Assembly: GCA_000436075.1 (NCBI GenBank)
Contig: FR884612.1
Coordinates: 1,845-26,879 of the forward strand
Origin: Eggerthella sp. CAG:209
GTDB taxonomy: Bacteria > Actinomycetota > Coriobacteriia > Coriobacteriales > Eggerthellaceae
Direction: 5' to 3'
Length of the DNA: 25,035 bases
Part shown: piece by piece, positions 8,065-15,393 of the stretch
Position numbering within the stretch: position 1 is the first letter of the stretch
How the letters are laid out: the number at the start of each line of letters is the position of its first letter
Made by a program: the position numbers and the translations under genes
Notes under the pieces: generated by a model
Told to the model about the DNA's origin: nothing
The model's input: the letters and a program-made list of their open reading frames with translations, nothing else
The model's database searches: none

Positions 8065-8892
8065 CTAAGACAGGGTGTGCAATTTTTCTTCAAAACACAG
8101 TCCGTCAGTTGGGGGCAAATTGAGTTCAATAGATCGTTTTACGCATTCTTTAACGAATGCTGAAGCTTTGCGGACAGACTCTTCAAAGGGGACGCCCTTT
8201 ACTGCGTCTGCGATAAGGATGGCTGAGAATACATCCCCGGTGCCCGAGCGTTGGCCTCCAAGCCGTTTCGTGGTGACGGTAAATGCTGCTTCGCCTTCCT
8301 CCCAGCATGCGTTGGTGACTTCGGCTCCTTGCTCAATGCCGGTAACGATAACGCGTTTAGGCCCAAGCTGGGTAAGCTCATGGGCAAGGGCTAAGGCATT
8401 CGTGATGGTGATAGTGTTGCTATAGGGACGATTGGCTAAAATACATGCCTCTGTGAGGTTGGGGGTGATTATATCGGCCTTGGCAACCAGGTTCCGCATT
8501 CCCTCGCACATTGCGGGTGTGTAGGTTGCGTAAGGACGGCCTTCGTCTCCCATCACGGGATCGACCATTACCACAGTATCGCCTGCACCGAAATCATCGA
8601 TAAACGATGACACGATATTTATTTGCTGCTCAGATCCCAAGAAGCCTGTGCAGATGCCATTAAAGCGCAGGTTCAGCTTTTTCCATTCAGCTATGTGCTC
8701 TTTCATATAGGGGGTAAAGTCCTGGAAACTGTAGCTTTCAAATCCCGTGTGGTTAGAAAGGATTGAAGTGGGCAGCACGCAGCATTGAACACGCATTTGC
8801 GAGATGATGGGAAGCTGAACTGCCGCTGAGCATCGGCCGAATCCGGTTACATCGTTGATTAACGCTATTTTCTTCTGGTTGTTGTGGCTCAC
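8065..8892 (-). CDS. pdxK: pyridoxal/pyridoxamine kinase (PfkB/ribokinase fold)
   Basis: A 275-residue vitamin B6 kinase that phosphorylates pyridoxal, pyridoxine or pyridoxamine with ATP in the salvage route to PLP. Visible motifs: INDVTGFGRCS (12-22), PTSILSNHTG (41-50), TGFLGSEQQ (82-90), VDPVMGDEGRPY (110-121), TPNLTEA (143-149) and the anion-hole motif GTGD (217-220) with the catalytic Asp220. I place the start at the GTG at 8892, giving the usual family N-terminus. The frame is open to an ATG at 8949, but that has no ribosome site and overlaps the promoter. It is the first gene of an operon with the radical SAM protein. I recognise the family well; pdxK versus pdxY naming is arbitrary. 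Confidence 0.92.
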   Translation of the reverse strand: MSHNNQKKIALINDVTGFGRCSAAVQLPIISQMRVQCCVLPTSILSNHTGFESYSFQDFTPYMKEHIAEWKKLNLRFNGICTGFLGSEQQINIVSSFIDDFGAGDTVVMVDPVMGDEGRPYATYTPAMCEGMRNLVAKADIITPNLTEACILANRPYSNTITITNALALAHELTQLGPKRVIVTGIEQGAEVTNACWEEGEAAFTVTTKRLGGQRSGTGDVFSAILIADAVKGVPFEESVRKASAFVKECVKRSIELNLPPTDGLCFEEKLHTLS

Positions 8893-8921
8893 GGTGATCT
8901 CTTGCTGTTTATATTCGTTTA

Positions 8922-8949
8922 CTAATATGACGCAAAAAGTATAGGTCAA
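8922..8949 (-). promoter_or_regulatory. promoter of pyridoxal kinase operon
   Basis: On the minus strand TTGACC (-35, 8949-8944) and TATTAG (-10, 8927-8922) are separated by 16 bp, about 30 bp before the GTG start. The TT of the -35 box is shared with the T-run of the preceding terminator. Confidence 0.5.
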
Positions 8950-8988
8950 AAAACACGTTGGCCCCGGCAGTTTGCTGGGGCCAACGTG
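8948..8988 (-). terminator. terminator after PARG-like gene
   Basis: A 16-bp stem with one G-U pair (CACGTTGGCCCC arms, 8954-8988) is followed on the minus strand by six T (8953-8948). It starts about 18 bp past the stop codon at 9006. Confidence 0.88.
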
Positions 8989-9005
8989 AGGTTTGCAAAT
9001 TAATC

Positions 9006-9851
9006 TTACCTAAGCGTTACTCCCTCTGGCAGGTCAGAAGGATCAAACAGCTCTTCTTCTTGCTTCACCTCGGGCTCTGTGGTTGTTTGAGGCTCGGGTT
9101 CACCAAATGCCTCGTTGAAGGTTTCGAAGTGAACTCGAGGCACTGCGAAGACGATGTTTGCGATCGAGCCAGGATGGGCATCAATCCAGTCTTGAAATTG
9201 GGTAATAACTTGTTTTGCGGGAAAGCCTTGACGACCGCACCCGAAAGCTCCGACGATGAGCGTATCAATCTCTTGAAGTGCTGCGATGTTCAGTAATGTT
9301 GCAATGCGATTGGCTAAGCTGGCGTCGCATTCTCGCTCGGATCGATGGTTTTCCAGCGCGCGTGTGCGGTTTGGCTCAGGGATGACGATAACGTCTGCCT
9401 TGCGTATGGATCCTTCGCGGTTGAAGACGACATTTTTAACATAGGCGGCACGATCGGTGAATAGTTGCCCGCAAGCGTATCCGCGGTTCTTGCTGTGGTA
9501 GAGGGGCTTTATGCCTTGAAGGACGGGATATAGGTTACTTTCGGAACAAAGCACCTGTTCAGGTCCGAAGGAACCGTCTTCGTAAGCTCCGCCGGGACGA
9601 GTAAACGATGCGGCATCAACGAGCGCAATCTTTCCTGATGCATTGTGGAGTGCCGATGTTGCAAAGGCGGTTGTTACGTTAGTTGTGGTTGAATCTGCGT
9701 TCGGTTCTGGCAATTGTGCGTTACGGGCTTCTCCATCTTCGTAGATGATTGTCGATTGGACGGATTCATCGGTTTCTTTGGAGAAAACCCCCTTCACGAA
9801 CGAGAGGTGTTTGGCGGCTTGCGACGCTCGCTCTTCCTTCGATATTGGCAT
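9006..9851 (-). CDS. microbial PARG-like macrodomain protein (TIGR02452/DUF2263 family)
   Basis: A 281-residue macrodomain-fold protein of the microbial poly(ADP-ribose) glycohydrolase type. Evidence: a helical N-terminus, VDAASFTRPGGAY (78-90) with the ribose-binding glycines, FGPEQVLCSESNLYP (95-109) and GAFGCGRQGFP (201-211) for the phosphate loop. In active bacterial PARGs the signature is GGG-X(6-8)-QEE, with the second Glu catalytic. Here the aligned triplet reads Pro-Glu-Gln (97-99), so hydrolase activity may be lost while ADP-ribose binding could remain. This comparison is from memory of the family. The C-terminus (250-275) is a Glu/Thr-rich tail. GAGGAAC precedes the ATG. Single gene with its own terminator. 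Confidence 0.85.
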   Translation of the reverse strand: MPISKEERASQAAKHLSFVKGVFSKETDESVQSTIIYEDGEARNAQLPEPNADSTTTNVTTAFATSALHNASGKIALVDAASFTRPGGAYEDGSFGPEQVLCSESNLYPVLQGIKPLYHSKNRGYACGQLFTDRAAYVKNVVFNREGSIRKADVIVIPEPNRTRALENHRSERECDASLANRIATLLNIAALQEIDTLIVGAFGCGRQGFPAKQVITQFQDWIDAHPGSIANIVFAVPRVHFETFNEAFGEPEPQTTTEPEVKQEEELFDPSDLPEGVTLR

Positions 9852-10084
9852 TGTTCCTCATTTCGTGGGTGATTATTGACGGCATCGGATCCGCTTGGGC
9901 GGCCATTTGCCCTATTTGCTATCTATAAATTTTACGACAGTGCTCATTCTGGTTGTCTTGGTGTAACCGATTTGCTATCAAATCAGGGGGCATAGATGCA
10001 GCTTGGTGCTGTTGGGGGAGGTTAAGTCTGCTAAAGTGAAGTCACGCCAAATACACACGATTTAAATGAAGAAAGATGGCGACA

Positions 10085-10288
10085 ATGCGAGAAGAACGCG
10101 CAAATTTTAGATTCCTTTTGGTTGCTGCCGCCCTGTTGCTTGTTGCCGCAATCGTTACCGTAACTTCCTTCGCTTCGTTGGTGAATGCTGGCGATTCATC
10201 TAATGCCGCTAGCGCGAATCCTGCCAACGTTTCCAGTCAGATCAACGACCTTCCAGAAAGCCAATCAGATAATGATTCGTCAAAGTAG
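10085..10288 (+). CDS. small single-pass membrane protein
   Basis: A 67-residue unknown protein. After a charged start (MREERANFRF), residues 11-34 form one strongly hydrophobic segment. The remainder is a Ser/Asn/Ala-rich tail ending in acidic residues, suggesting a small anchored protein with a disordered extracytoplasmic tail. Two in-frame ATGs exist (10076 and 10085). The AAGAAAG sequence touches the first and is well spaced for the second, so I use 10085. Its last 9 bp overlap the end of the convergent DUF2252 gene. No homologue is recognised; the protein-like composition supports it being real. Confidence 0.6.
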   Translation: MREERANFRFLLVAAALLLVAAIVTVTSFASLVNAGDSSNAASANPANVSSQINDLPESQSDNDSSK

Positions 10289-11770
10289 TTTTCGTGACTG
10301 TGCATCCATTTTCTCACACAGCACTCCGCTTCGATAGGCTTCCATGAATTCCTGGAAATCCCGTTCATTTTGTTTGGCGTATTCTTCCGCAAATGAAACG
10401 ATTGCACGGTCGAAAGTGTCGTTTTTTCCCAGATAACCTGCTATAGCAAATCTATTTCCAGTTCGAGCATGAGCGTGGGCAAGCGTCCAACCGCAGATTT
10501 TGCCAAGCGCAGTAAGTCCTTCTGCATCGATTGCGTTTAAATTAAACGACCCTTTTCCGTCCCATAGTTGGCGCACGCAGAAGTCGTGTACTTTTCCGTC
10601 TAACCCTACTGCCCGCGTCCATCCGAGAAAGATATCACTGGCTGTTTGCATGGCTCGTTGGCCTTCAACTACTCGTTGTCCATGCTGCAGGAACGGCGCC
10701 TTTCCCGCATAGTGCTCTAATACTGATCTCTGCGCTTCTTTGATTTGCAACACAAGTACGTCGTTCGAATTGCTTCCTTCAAGTACTACAATCCATGCTC
10801 GAGTGCCTACGCTACCAACACCTACTACTTTACGAGCAATGTCGACAGCGCGATATTGCCTTACGAGGTGTCGTTTGTCGCGAGCTAGGCTTTTACGGTA
10901 TTCGGCGAGAACCAAGGAGATGAATTCTTCGTATTTGCTTTCGCCATATTTGATAATAAGAGGATCTGTGCTGCATTTGATTAGTTCACGCATGGGAACG
11001 ATTAAAGGTGGCTGATTTATTATGCGCAGTTTGCCATCTTCGATTTCCGTAAATTTGGAAACCGCTCGAGCGCTGTTTTTCATTCGTGCCTTATCAACGG
11101 CTTTATTTACCGCTTTACGGTAGCTTTTTGAGGCTTGCTCTTTGATTATGCGGGATAGGCTTTCAATGTCTGCGTGGGCGTACCACACGTCAAGGGTTCC
11201 CATTTCCGCAAAGGTGTTCATTGCGTTGCGATATGCCGCGACTGTGGCTCTCGATGCGGCGTCCCTCTGCTCTCTCGTGAATCCTCGTTGCTTTGCGCAG
11301 ATCTGAACGCTGGTGACGAGCCTTTTGACGTCCCATTCCCATGGTCCTCGAGCTGTTTCATCAAAGTCATTTATATCGAAAACGAGTCGCCGCTCTGGGG
11401 ATTGGAACATTCCGAAATTGGAAATGTGGGCATCTCCGCAAGCCTGTACTCTGATGTTTGAATTGGGTGTGGAGGCCAGATCATTCGCCATAATCAATGC
11501 GCTGCCACGGTAAAAAGCAAAGGGGGATTCCGACATACGCTCATAGCGAATGGGGAGTAGCTCGGGCACTCGGCTTTCCGCTTGTGAGAGAAGTAAGCTA
11601 ACAGGGCTGGGACGGTTTTCGGGCGTATTCCATGCTGCATGTGCGGATCGTGGGGTTTGGTTTCTTAGCTCCTTGCCGCGCTTTCTGCTTTCGTCTGAAG
11701 TGATCTGGTCATCGAATGCGAGATTGTGCCGAATGTTATTGCGTATTTGGTCAAACTGGGTTAAATACAT
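10280..11770 (-). CDS. DUF2252 family protein
   Basis: A 496-residue protein typical of DUF2252. Conserved blocks are RGKELRNQTPRSAHAAW (31-47), ELLPIRYERMSESPFAFYRGSA (70-91), CGDAHISNFG (111-120), FDINDFDET (131-139) and GPWEWDVKR (142-150), with GWTLAHAHAR near the end. DUF2252 proteins are uncharacterised; the GDxHxxNFG and DxNDFDE blocks recall the catalytic and metal-binding motifs of aminoglycoside phosphotransferase-like kinases, so a kinase-like fold is a fair inference and no more. A weak AAAGAAG site precedes the ATG. It starts 20 bp after the alpha/beta hydrolase gene on the same strand, so the two are probably one operon. Confidence 0.9.
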   Translation of the reverse strand: MYLTQFDQIRNNIRHNLAFDDQITSDESRKRGKELRNQTPRSAHAAWNTPENRPSPVSLLLSQAESRVPELLPIRYERMSESPFAFYRGSALIMANDLASTPNSNIRVQACGDAHISNFGMFQSPERRLVFDINDFDETARGPWEWDVKRLVTSVQICAKQRGFTREQRDAASRATVAAYRNAMNTFAEMGTLDVWYAHADIESLSRIIKEQASKSYRKAVNKAVDKARMKNSARAVSKFTEIEDGKLRIINQPPLIVPMRELIKCSTDPLIIKYGESKYEEFISLVLAEYRKSLARDKRHLVRQYRAVDIARKVVGVGSVGTRAWIVVLEGSNSNDVLVLQIKEAQRSVLEHYAGKAPFLQHGQRVVEGQRAMQTASDIFLGWTRAVGLDGKVHDFCVRQLWDGKGSFNLNAIDAEGLTALGKICGWTLAHAHARTGNRFAIAGYLGKNDTFDRAIVSFAEEYAKQNERDFQEFMEAYRSGVLCEKMDAQSRKLL

Positions 11771-11790
11771 GATGTGCTTCTTTAGGCTTG

Positions 11791-13416
11791 TTATCCGATG
11801 CAGCGATTCAGGAAGGTATTCAGCGCATTTTCATATGATGTGGGGCAAGCAAACGATGCCTGGCAATGTCCTGCGTTTGGCGCAAAGAAAAACATGTTGC
11901 CAGTCGAGCTCGCTGCTATATAAGGAGAGGCCTCGGATCCAATCGGTGATACATCTTCTGTAAGCTGTTGGTCGACGACAAGGTCCGAAAGATCATCCTC
12001 GTGGAAATCTTCAATAACCTCTTGGAAAGTGTCCTGCGCTCTTGTGCGCGTGGCATCATCGCGATTCCTTGCTATTTTGTCATCGCTGTTGGGTTCCGCC
12101 TCAATATCTTGACTTGATTCCTCTATTGATACGAGTGCGCCGGGTTGGTTGGCTGTTGATGGACCGATTTCGTTTGCATTGGTTGATGGCGTTTCGGTTT
12201 TAGGAGTGTTATCTGGCTGCGATTCGTTATTGCTGGAAATGTGAGTTTCTCGGTTCGCTAAATTTAAAGCCTCTGCTTTAAGAATTGCGATGTCTGCCAT
12301 TACTTGCTTAGCGGTGACGGTATCGAGAATGGTATCAACATCGCAGCCAGCAGCCTTGGCAAGGTACATGCCCATATATGGCGGCGTGCAAGCATCTTTT
12401 TCGCCGTGCATGATAAATATTGGCGTAGAAATGCTCTGCATGCTGGGAAGTATATTTCCTATACCTAGGTCATATCCTCCCTTGCTCTTTTTGAGGATTA
12501 TTCGGTAAAGATCAAGCATGGGCTGGGGTTTTGCGAATCCTTTGCCGAAACGCAGTGCAGTTGCATTCCAGGTATCGGTATACGCCGAATCGCTTACGAT
12601 GGCCCGGACCTGAATGGGAAAATCCTTCTCTTCTGCGGCGAATAGCGCAGCGGTAGCTCCCATTCCAATGCCATGGATAATGATCTGAGTTCCTTCTCCC
12701 GTTCGCGCGATAATCCAGCTGCACCATGCAATGACATCGCGCCGATCAAGCCAGCCCGAACCGGTCCATTCGCCTTCGCTTTCTCCGTGTGCGCGCATAT
12801 CAACGAGCATGATGTTGCAATCGTGGGCAGCATAAATTCGCGAGAAGGCCAAGCTGTCTCGCCAAGACCCTCCAAAATCATGAAGCATAAGCACCCAGGG
12901 GCGCAACCGTTTGGTTCCAGGTATCATGCGTCCTGCCAAGGCGGTTCCGTCATCGGAGCGCACTTGGATGCGACGAGGCGTGCGTGCATTAACCACCCAT
13001 TCGTTAACCAATACCGCTTCAGTAGCGCGATGCAGGTCTATAGTTGCTGCTTCTTTATCCGAAAGGGTTGGCGTGCTGAGCCTGATGGTGGTTTTGTCGG
13101 AAGAAAGATAGCGGCCCAGGGGGGTATCTTCGCAGGCAGTGTTTCGATATCCCATGAACCGAGCTGCAGAAGCTCTGACAATGATTCCCAAGATGGCCAA
13201 ACAGGCAAGACATACTGTGATGAGGGCAATTCCAATTGAGAACAATCCTTGGGAATACAGAAAGACACCCAGCAGGATGATGAGCAGCGCTATAACTGAG
13301 GCAAGTCGGGTGCGCCACATAACGGGCTTTACATATGTTGTTCCAACGCAGTCGATTGATTGCGCTTGGAGAGAGTTGGTGGCAAGTTCATTAGTTGGTT
13401 CATTGTTAGTGCTCAT
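11791..13416 (-). CDS. membrane-anchored alpha/beta hydrolase-like protein lacking the nucleophile serine
   Basis: A 541-residue protein. Two hydrophobic segments (about 38-58 and 60-82) follow a polar N-terminus. An alpha/beta-hydrolase domain follows with LMLHDFGGSW (oxyanion loop, 176-185), VDMRAHGESEG (205-215), a nucleophile elbow HGIGMGA (248-254), the acid in HGEKD (Asp341) and the His in APNAGHC (His517). In active relatives the elbow is GxSxG; here position 251 is Gly (codon GGA), so normal esterase chemistry is unlikely unless another residue stands in. About 135 residues (370-505), acidic and rich in Ser/Asn/Thr, are inserted between acid and His. AGGAAGG precedes the ATG. First gene of an operon with DUF2252. 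Confidence 0.88.
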   Translation of the reverse strand: MSTNNEPTNELATNSLQAQSIDCVGTTYVKPVMWRTRLASVIALLIILLGVFLYSQGLFSIGIALITVCLACLAILGIIVRASAARFMGYRNTACEDTPLGRYLSSDKTTIRLSTPTLSDKEAATIDLHRATEAVLVNEWVVNARTPRRIQVRSDDGTALAGRMIPGTKRLRPWVLMLHDFGGSWRDSLAFSRIYAAHDCNIMLVDMRAHGESEGEWTGSGWLDRRDVIAWCSWIIARTGEGTQIIIHGIGMGATAALFAAEEKDFPIQVRAIVSDSAYTDTWNATALRFGKGFAKPQPMLDLYRIILKKSKGGYDLGIGNILPSMQSISTPIFIMHGEKDACTPPYMGMYLAKAAGCDVDTILDTVTAKQVMADIAILKAEALNLANRETHISSNNESQPDNTPKTETPSTNANEIGPSTANQPGALVSIEESSQDIEAEPNSDDKIARNRDDATRTRAQDTFQEVIEDFHEDDLSDLVVDQQLTEDVSPIGSEASPYIAASSTGNMFFFAPNAGHCQASFACPTSYENALNTFLNRCIG

Positions 13417-13496
13417 GGTACCGCCTTCCTGGATTTAGGGTACTCGGTTCGCTGTTTGTCGGGCGGCGGTATTTCTGATATTTGCCCCAAAACCGC

Positions 13497-13536
13497 GATA
13501 ACCCCACGAAGCGGCTAGGGACTTCGCGGGGTTATC
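13497..13536 (-). terminator. terminator after PQ-loop/UspA gene
   Basis: The stem GATAACCCC-x-CGAAG pairs with its complement, with one A-C mismatch and a 9-10-nt loop. On the minus strand it is followed by GCGGTTTTGG. It is placed after the TAA at 13584, that is after the full-length, not the truncated, gene end. Confidence 0.7.
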
Positions 13537-13583
13537 TATTCAGCTCGTCGATCCAGAAGGGGAGAGGGCGCTTCTTGTACCAG

Positions 13584-14279
13584 TTATTTCACAATCAGGA
13601 CTGGGCAGTTCACGTTTTCGCTGACGCTGCGGCTAACGCTGCCGAGCAGCAATTCTTTGATGCCGCTTAGACCGCGTGATCACATAACGACAAGATTGGC
13701 ATCGGTTTTCCGTGCCTCTCCGACGATCGCGGCGGCAGCTTCTCCAGTGCAAACCTTTTCGGAAGCCTTTACGCCCGCATGCTCAAGTGTCTCGGCGGCG
13801 TGTTTAGTCGCTTCAGTGGCACGCGCTGCGCTGATTTCCGAAGTGCTCTCTGCAACGGAAAGCACTTCAATGTTTTCTACCTTCTTTAAATCTATTGCGT
13901 GCGCAGCAAAAGTTATTGCCTCGAGGGATGCTTTGGATCCATCCGTGGCAATAAGCAAGGTGTTTACAGAGGAATCAATGATGCGTGCCGCTTGTTTGTT
14001 GGCTAGGCGTGCGGCATCAAGTCGGCAATTGCGGAAGTATACTGCCCAGTTAACCGCTAGGCAAACGAGGTTGATGAAGTAAACGGCAAGAACCCAGTTG
14101 ATCATGCCCGATGCAAACTTTGCGGCAATGCCAGCAAGATATCCAACAGTAATAAGAAGAATGAATTGCCAGCTAGTGCCTGCGGCTGTTCCTGCTTTAA
14201 AATTTTTATAGGCATTGATAGGCCATGAAAGACCGAAGCAAATCAGCATTGCGGCTTCAAGTACCTGGGCGATCACCAT
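13584..14279 (-). pseudogene. PQ-loop membrane domain fused to UspA domain, interrupted by one in-frame TGA
   Basis: From the ATG at 14279 (AAGGAG upstream) the frame encodes three hydrophobic segments (residues 5-22, 37-57, 60-82), including CFGLSWPINAYKNFKAGTA, which resembles the PQ-loop/SemiSWEET type of small transporter. A universal stress protein domain starts at about 105 (NTLLIATDGSKASLEAI). At codon 200 there is a TGA (13682-13680). The same frame continues without further stops for 31 codons (SRGLSGIKELLLGSVSRSVS, ending CPVLIVK) to a TAA at 13584-13586. That is exactly the expected UspA C-terminus, with the TGA replacing the Gly of VVMGSxG, a GGA to TGA change. Readings: recent nonsense mutation, sequencing error, or readthrough. 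The truncated product would be 199 residues (13680-14279), lacking the ATP-binding GSxG loop. Divergent from the LysR gene. Confidence 0.82.
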
Positions 14280-14359
14280 GATGCAATTCTCCTTGTTGGG
14301 CGTGGTTATATAACGGCAACAACCCTAGTCTTTGAACACATTCATTTCAAATATCGACT

Positions 14360-14389
14360 TTGCATAAAATGATGCAGTTTAGGTATGAT
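14360..14389 (+). promoter_or_regulatory. lysR promoter with overlapping palindrome; apparently leaderless
   Basis: TTGCAT (-35, 14360-14365) and TATGAT (-10, 14384-14389) are 18 bp apart. The ATG at 14396 is 7 nt past the -10, exactly where transcription should begin, so the mRNA likely lacks a leader; no ribosome site is present. A TGCAT-N6-ATGCA palindrome (14361-14376) overlaps the -35 box and could be an autoregulatory site. Confidence 0.6.
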
Positions 14390-14395
14390 TGGTTT

Positions 14396-15247
14396 ATGGA
14401 TATTCAGCAGCTCAAATACTTTCTCGATGTTGCCCAAACTGAGCATATGACCAGGAGCGCAAAGCGTCTCAATATCGCCCAGCCAGCGCTAAGTCGGTCG
14501 GTTTCTCGCTTGGAACATGAGCTAGGGGTTTCTTTATTCGATCGTGAGGGTCGTGGCTTGCAGCTCACTGATGAGGGTCGGTTGTTCCAACGTAAATTAA
14601 TCCCCCTTTTGAACGAATTGGACTCGATTTGCCAAGAGATCAAGGGTGTTCATGCTGAAAATCGAGAGGTACGAGTTCATCTTGGAGCTGCTTCGCACAT
14701 TGCCGCCGATGCGGTTGCTTCATGGATGTCAGCTGCCCCCAATCGTCGCATTTCCCTTTCTCAAACTGCTTCGCGAGATACCGAGCCTGATGTGGTTGTT
14801 GATTCGTTATTTCCGAGTGTTTGCGCAAAGGTGGAAAAGTTCTCGGAGCGTATGATGCTTGCGGCGCCTGAAAACCTGATGTTTTCGCGCGTTCCGGTGC
14901 CCCTTGACGAATTGAAGGGGCTCGATTTCGTTTCGTTATCTTCTTCTTCGGGCTTTACCCAGTTTACGAAGGAATTATGCGTATCGATGGGGTTTGCGCC
15001 TCGTATTTCTTTTGAAAGCGACAATCCCAGTGTAGTTCGTAAGATGATTGGGCTGGGCCTTGGCGTTGGTTTTTGGCCTGAGCGGAGCTGGGGAGAGTCG
15101 AAAGGAGAGGGTGTTGCTCTTCTTCCTCTTGATATCCAGCAGAAGCGCGAAGTGTATGTCTGGCTTTCATCATCTGCCGAGGATAACCCTCTGTCTTGTT
15201 CCTTCTATGACTACCTTTGCCATTATTTTCGGCGGTGTTTTTCTTAG
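14396..15247 (+). CDS. LysR family transcriptional regulator
   Basis: A 283-residue LysR-type regulator. The N-terminal winged helix-turn-helix is classic: MDIQQLKYFLDVAQTEHMTR, then SAKRLNIAQPALSRSVSRLE (21-40) and LGVSLFDREGRGLQLTDEG (43-61). A linker helix and a periplasmic-binding-protein-like effector domain (about 90-280) follow. The frame is open 12 codons upstream, but the MDIQQL start is the family standard and fits the promoter position. It diverges from the PQ-loop/UspA gene and lies upstream of the AGCS symporter, so either could be its target. A terminator separates it from the symporter. Effector unknown. Confidence 0.92.
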   Translation: MDIQQLKYFLDVAQTEHMTRSAKRLNIAQPALSRSVSRLEHELGVSLFDREGRGLQLTDEGRLFQRKLIPLLNELDSICQEIKGVHAENREVRVHLGAASHIAADAVASWMSAAPNRRISLSQTASRDTEPDVVVDSLFPSVCAKVEKFSERMMLAAPENLMFSRVPVPLDELKGLDFVSLSSSSGFTQFTKELCVSMGFAPRISFESDNPSVVRKMIGLGLGVGFWPERSWGESKGEGVALLPLDIQQKREVYVWLSSSAEDNPLSCSFYDYLCHYFRRCFS

Positions 15248-15295
15248 CCGCTTCGTATAGACCCCTTATTTAATCACCGCTTGTTGTTCTCTACG

Positions 15296-15316
15296 CGCCA
15301 TCAACGTGGCGTTTTT
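15296..15316 (+). terminator. terminator after lysR
   Basis: CGCCA, a 6-nt loop, TGGCG, then TTTTT followed by ATTG lies about 50 bp downstream of the LysR stop: a short stem but a good U-run. Confidence 0.7.
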
Positions 15317-15393
15317 ATTGAACAAATAAAAAAATGTTAAACGAGTCCTACAATAAGGAGCTGCTCTTACCCAAAATTTAAGATAGGTACTCA

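Noticed and set aside
13680..13682. UGA reassigned to glycine, as in some candidate phyla
   Set aside because: TGA serves as the normal stop of tetR and crcB in this window, so the code is standard.
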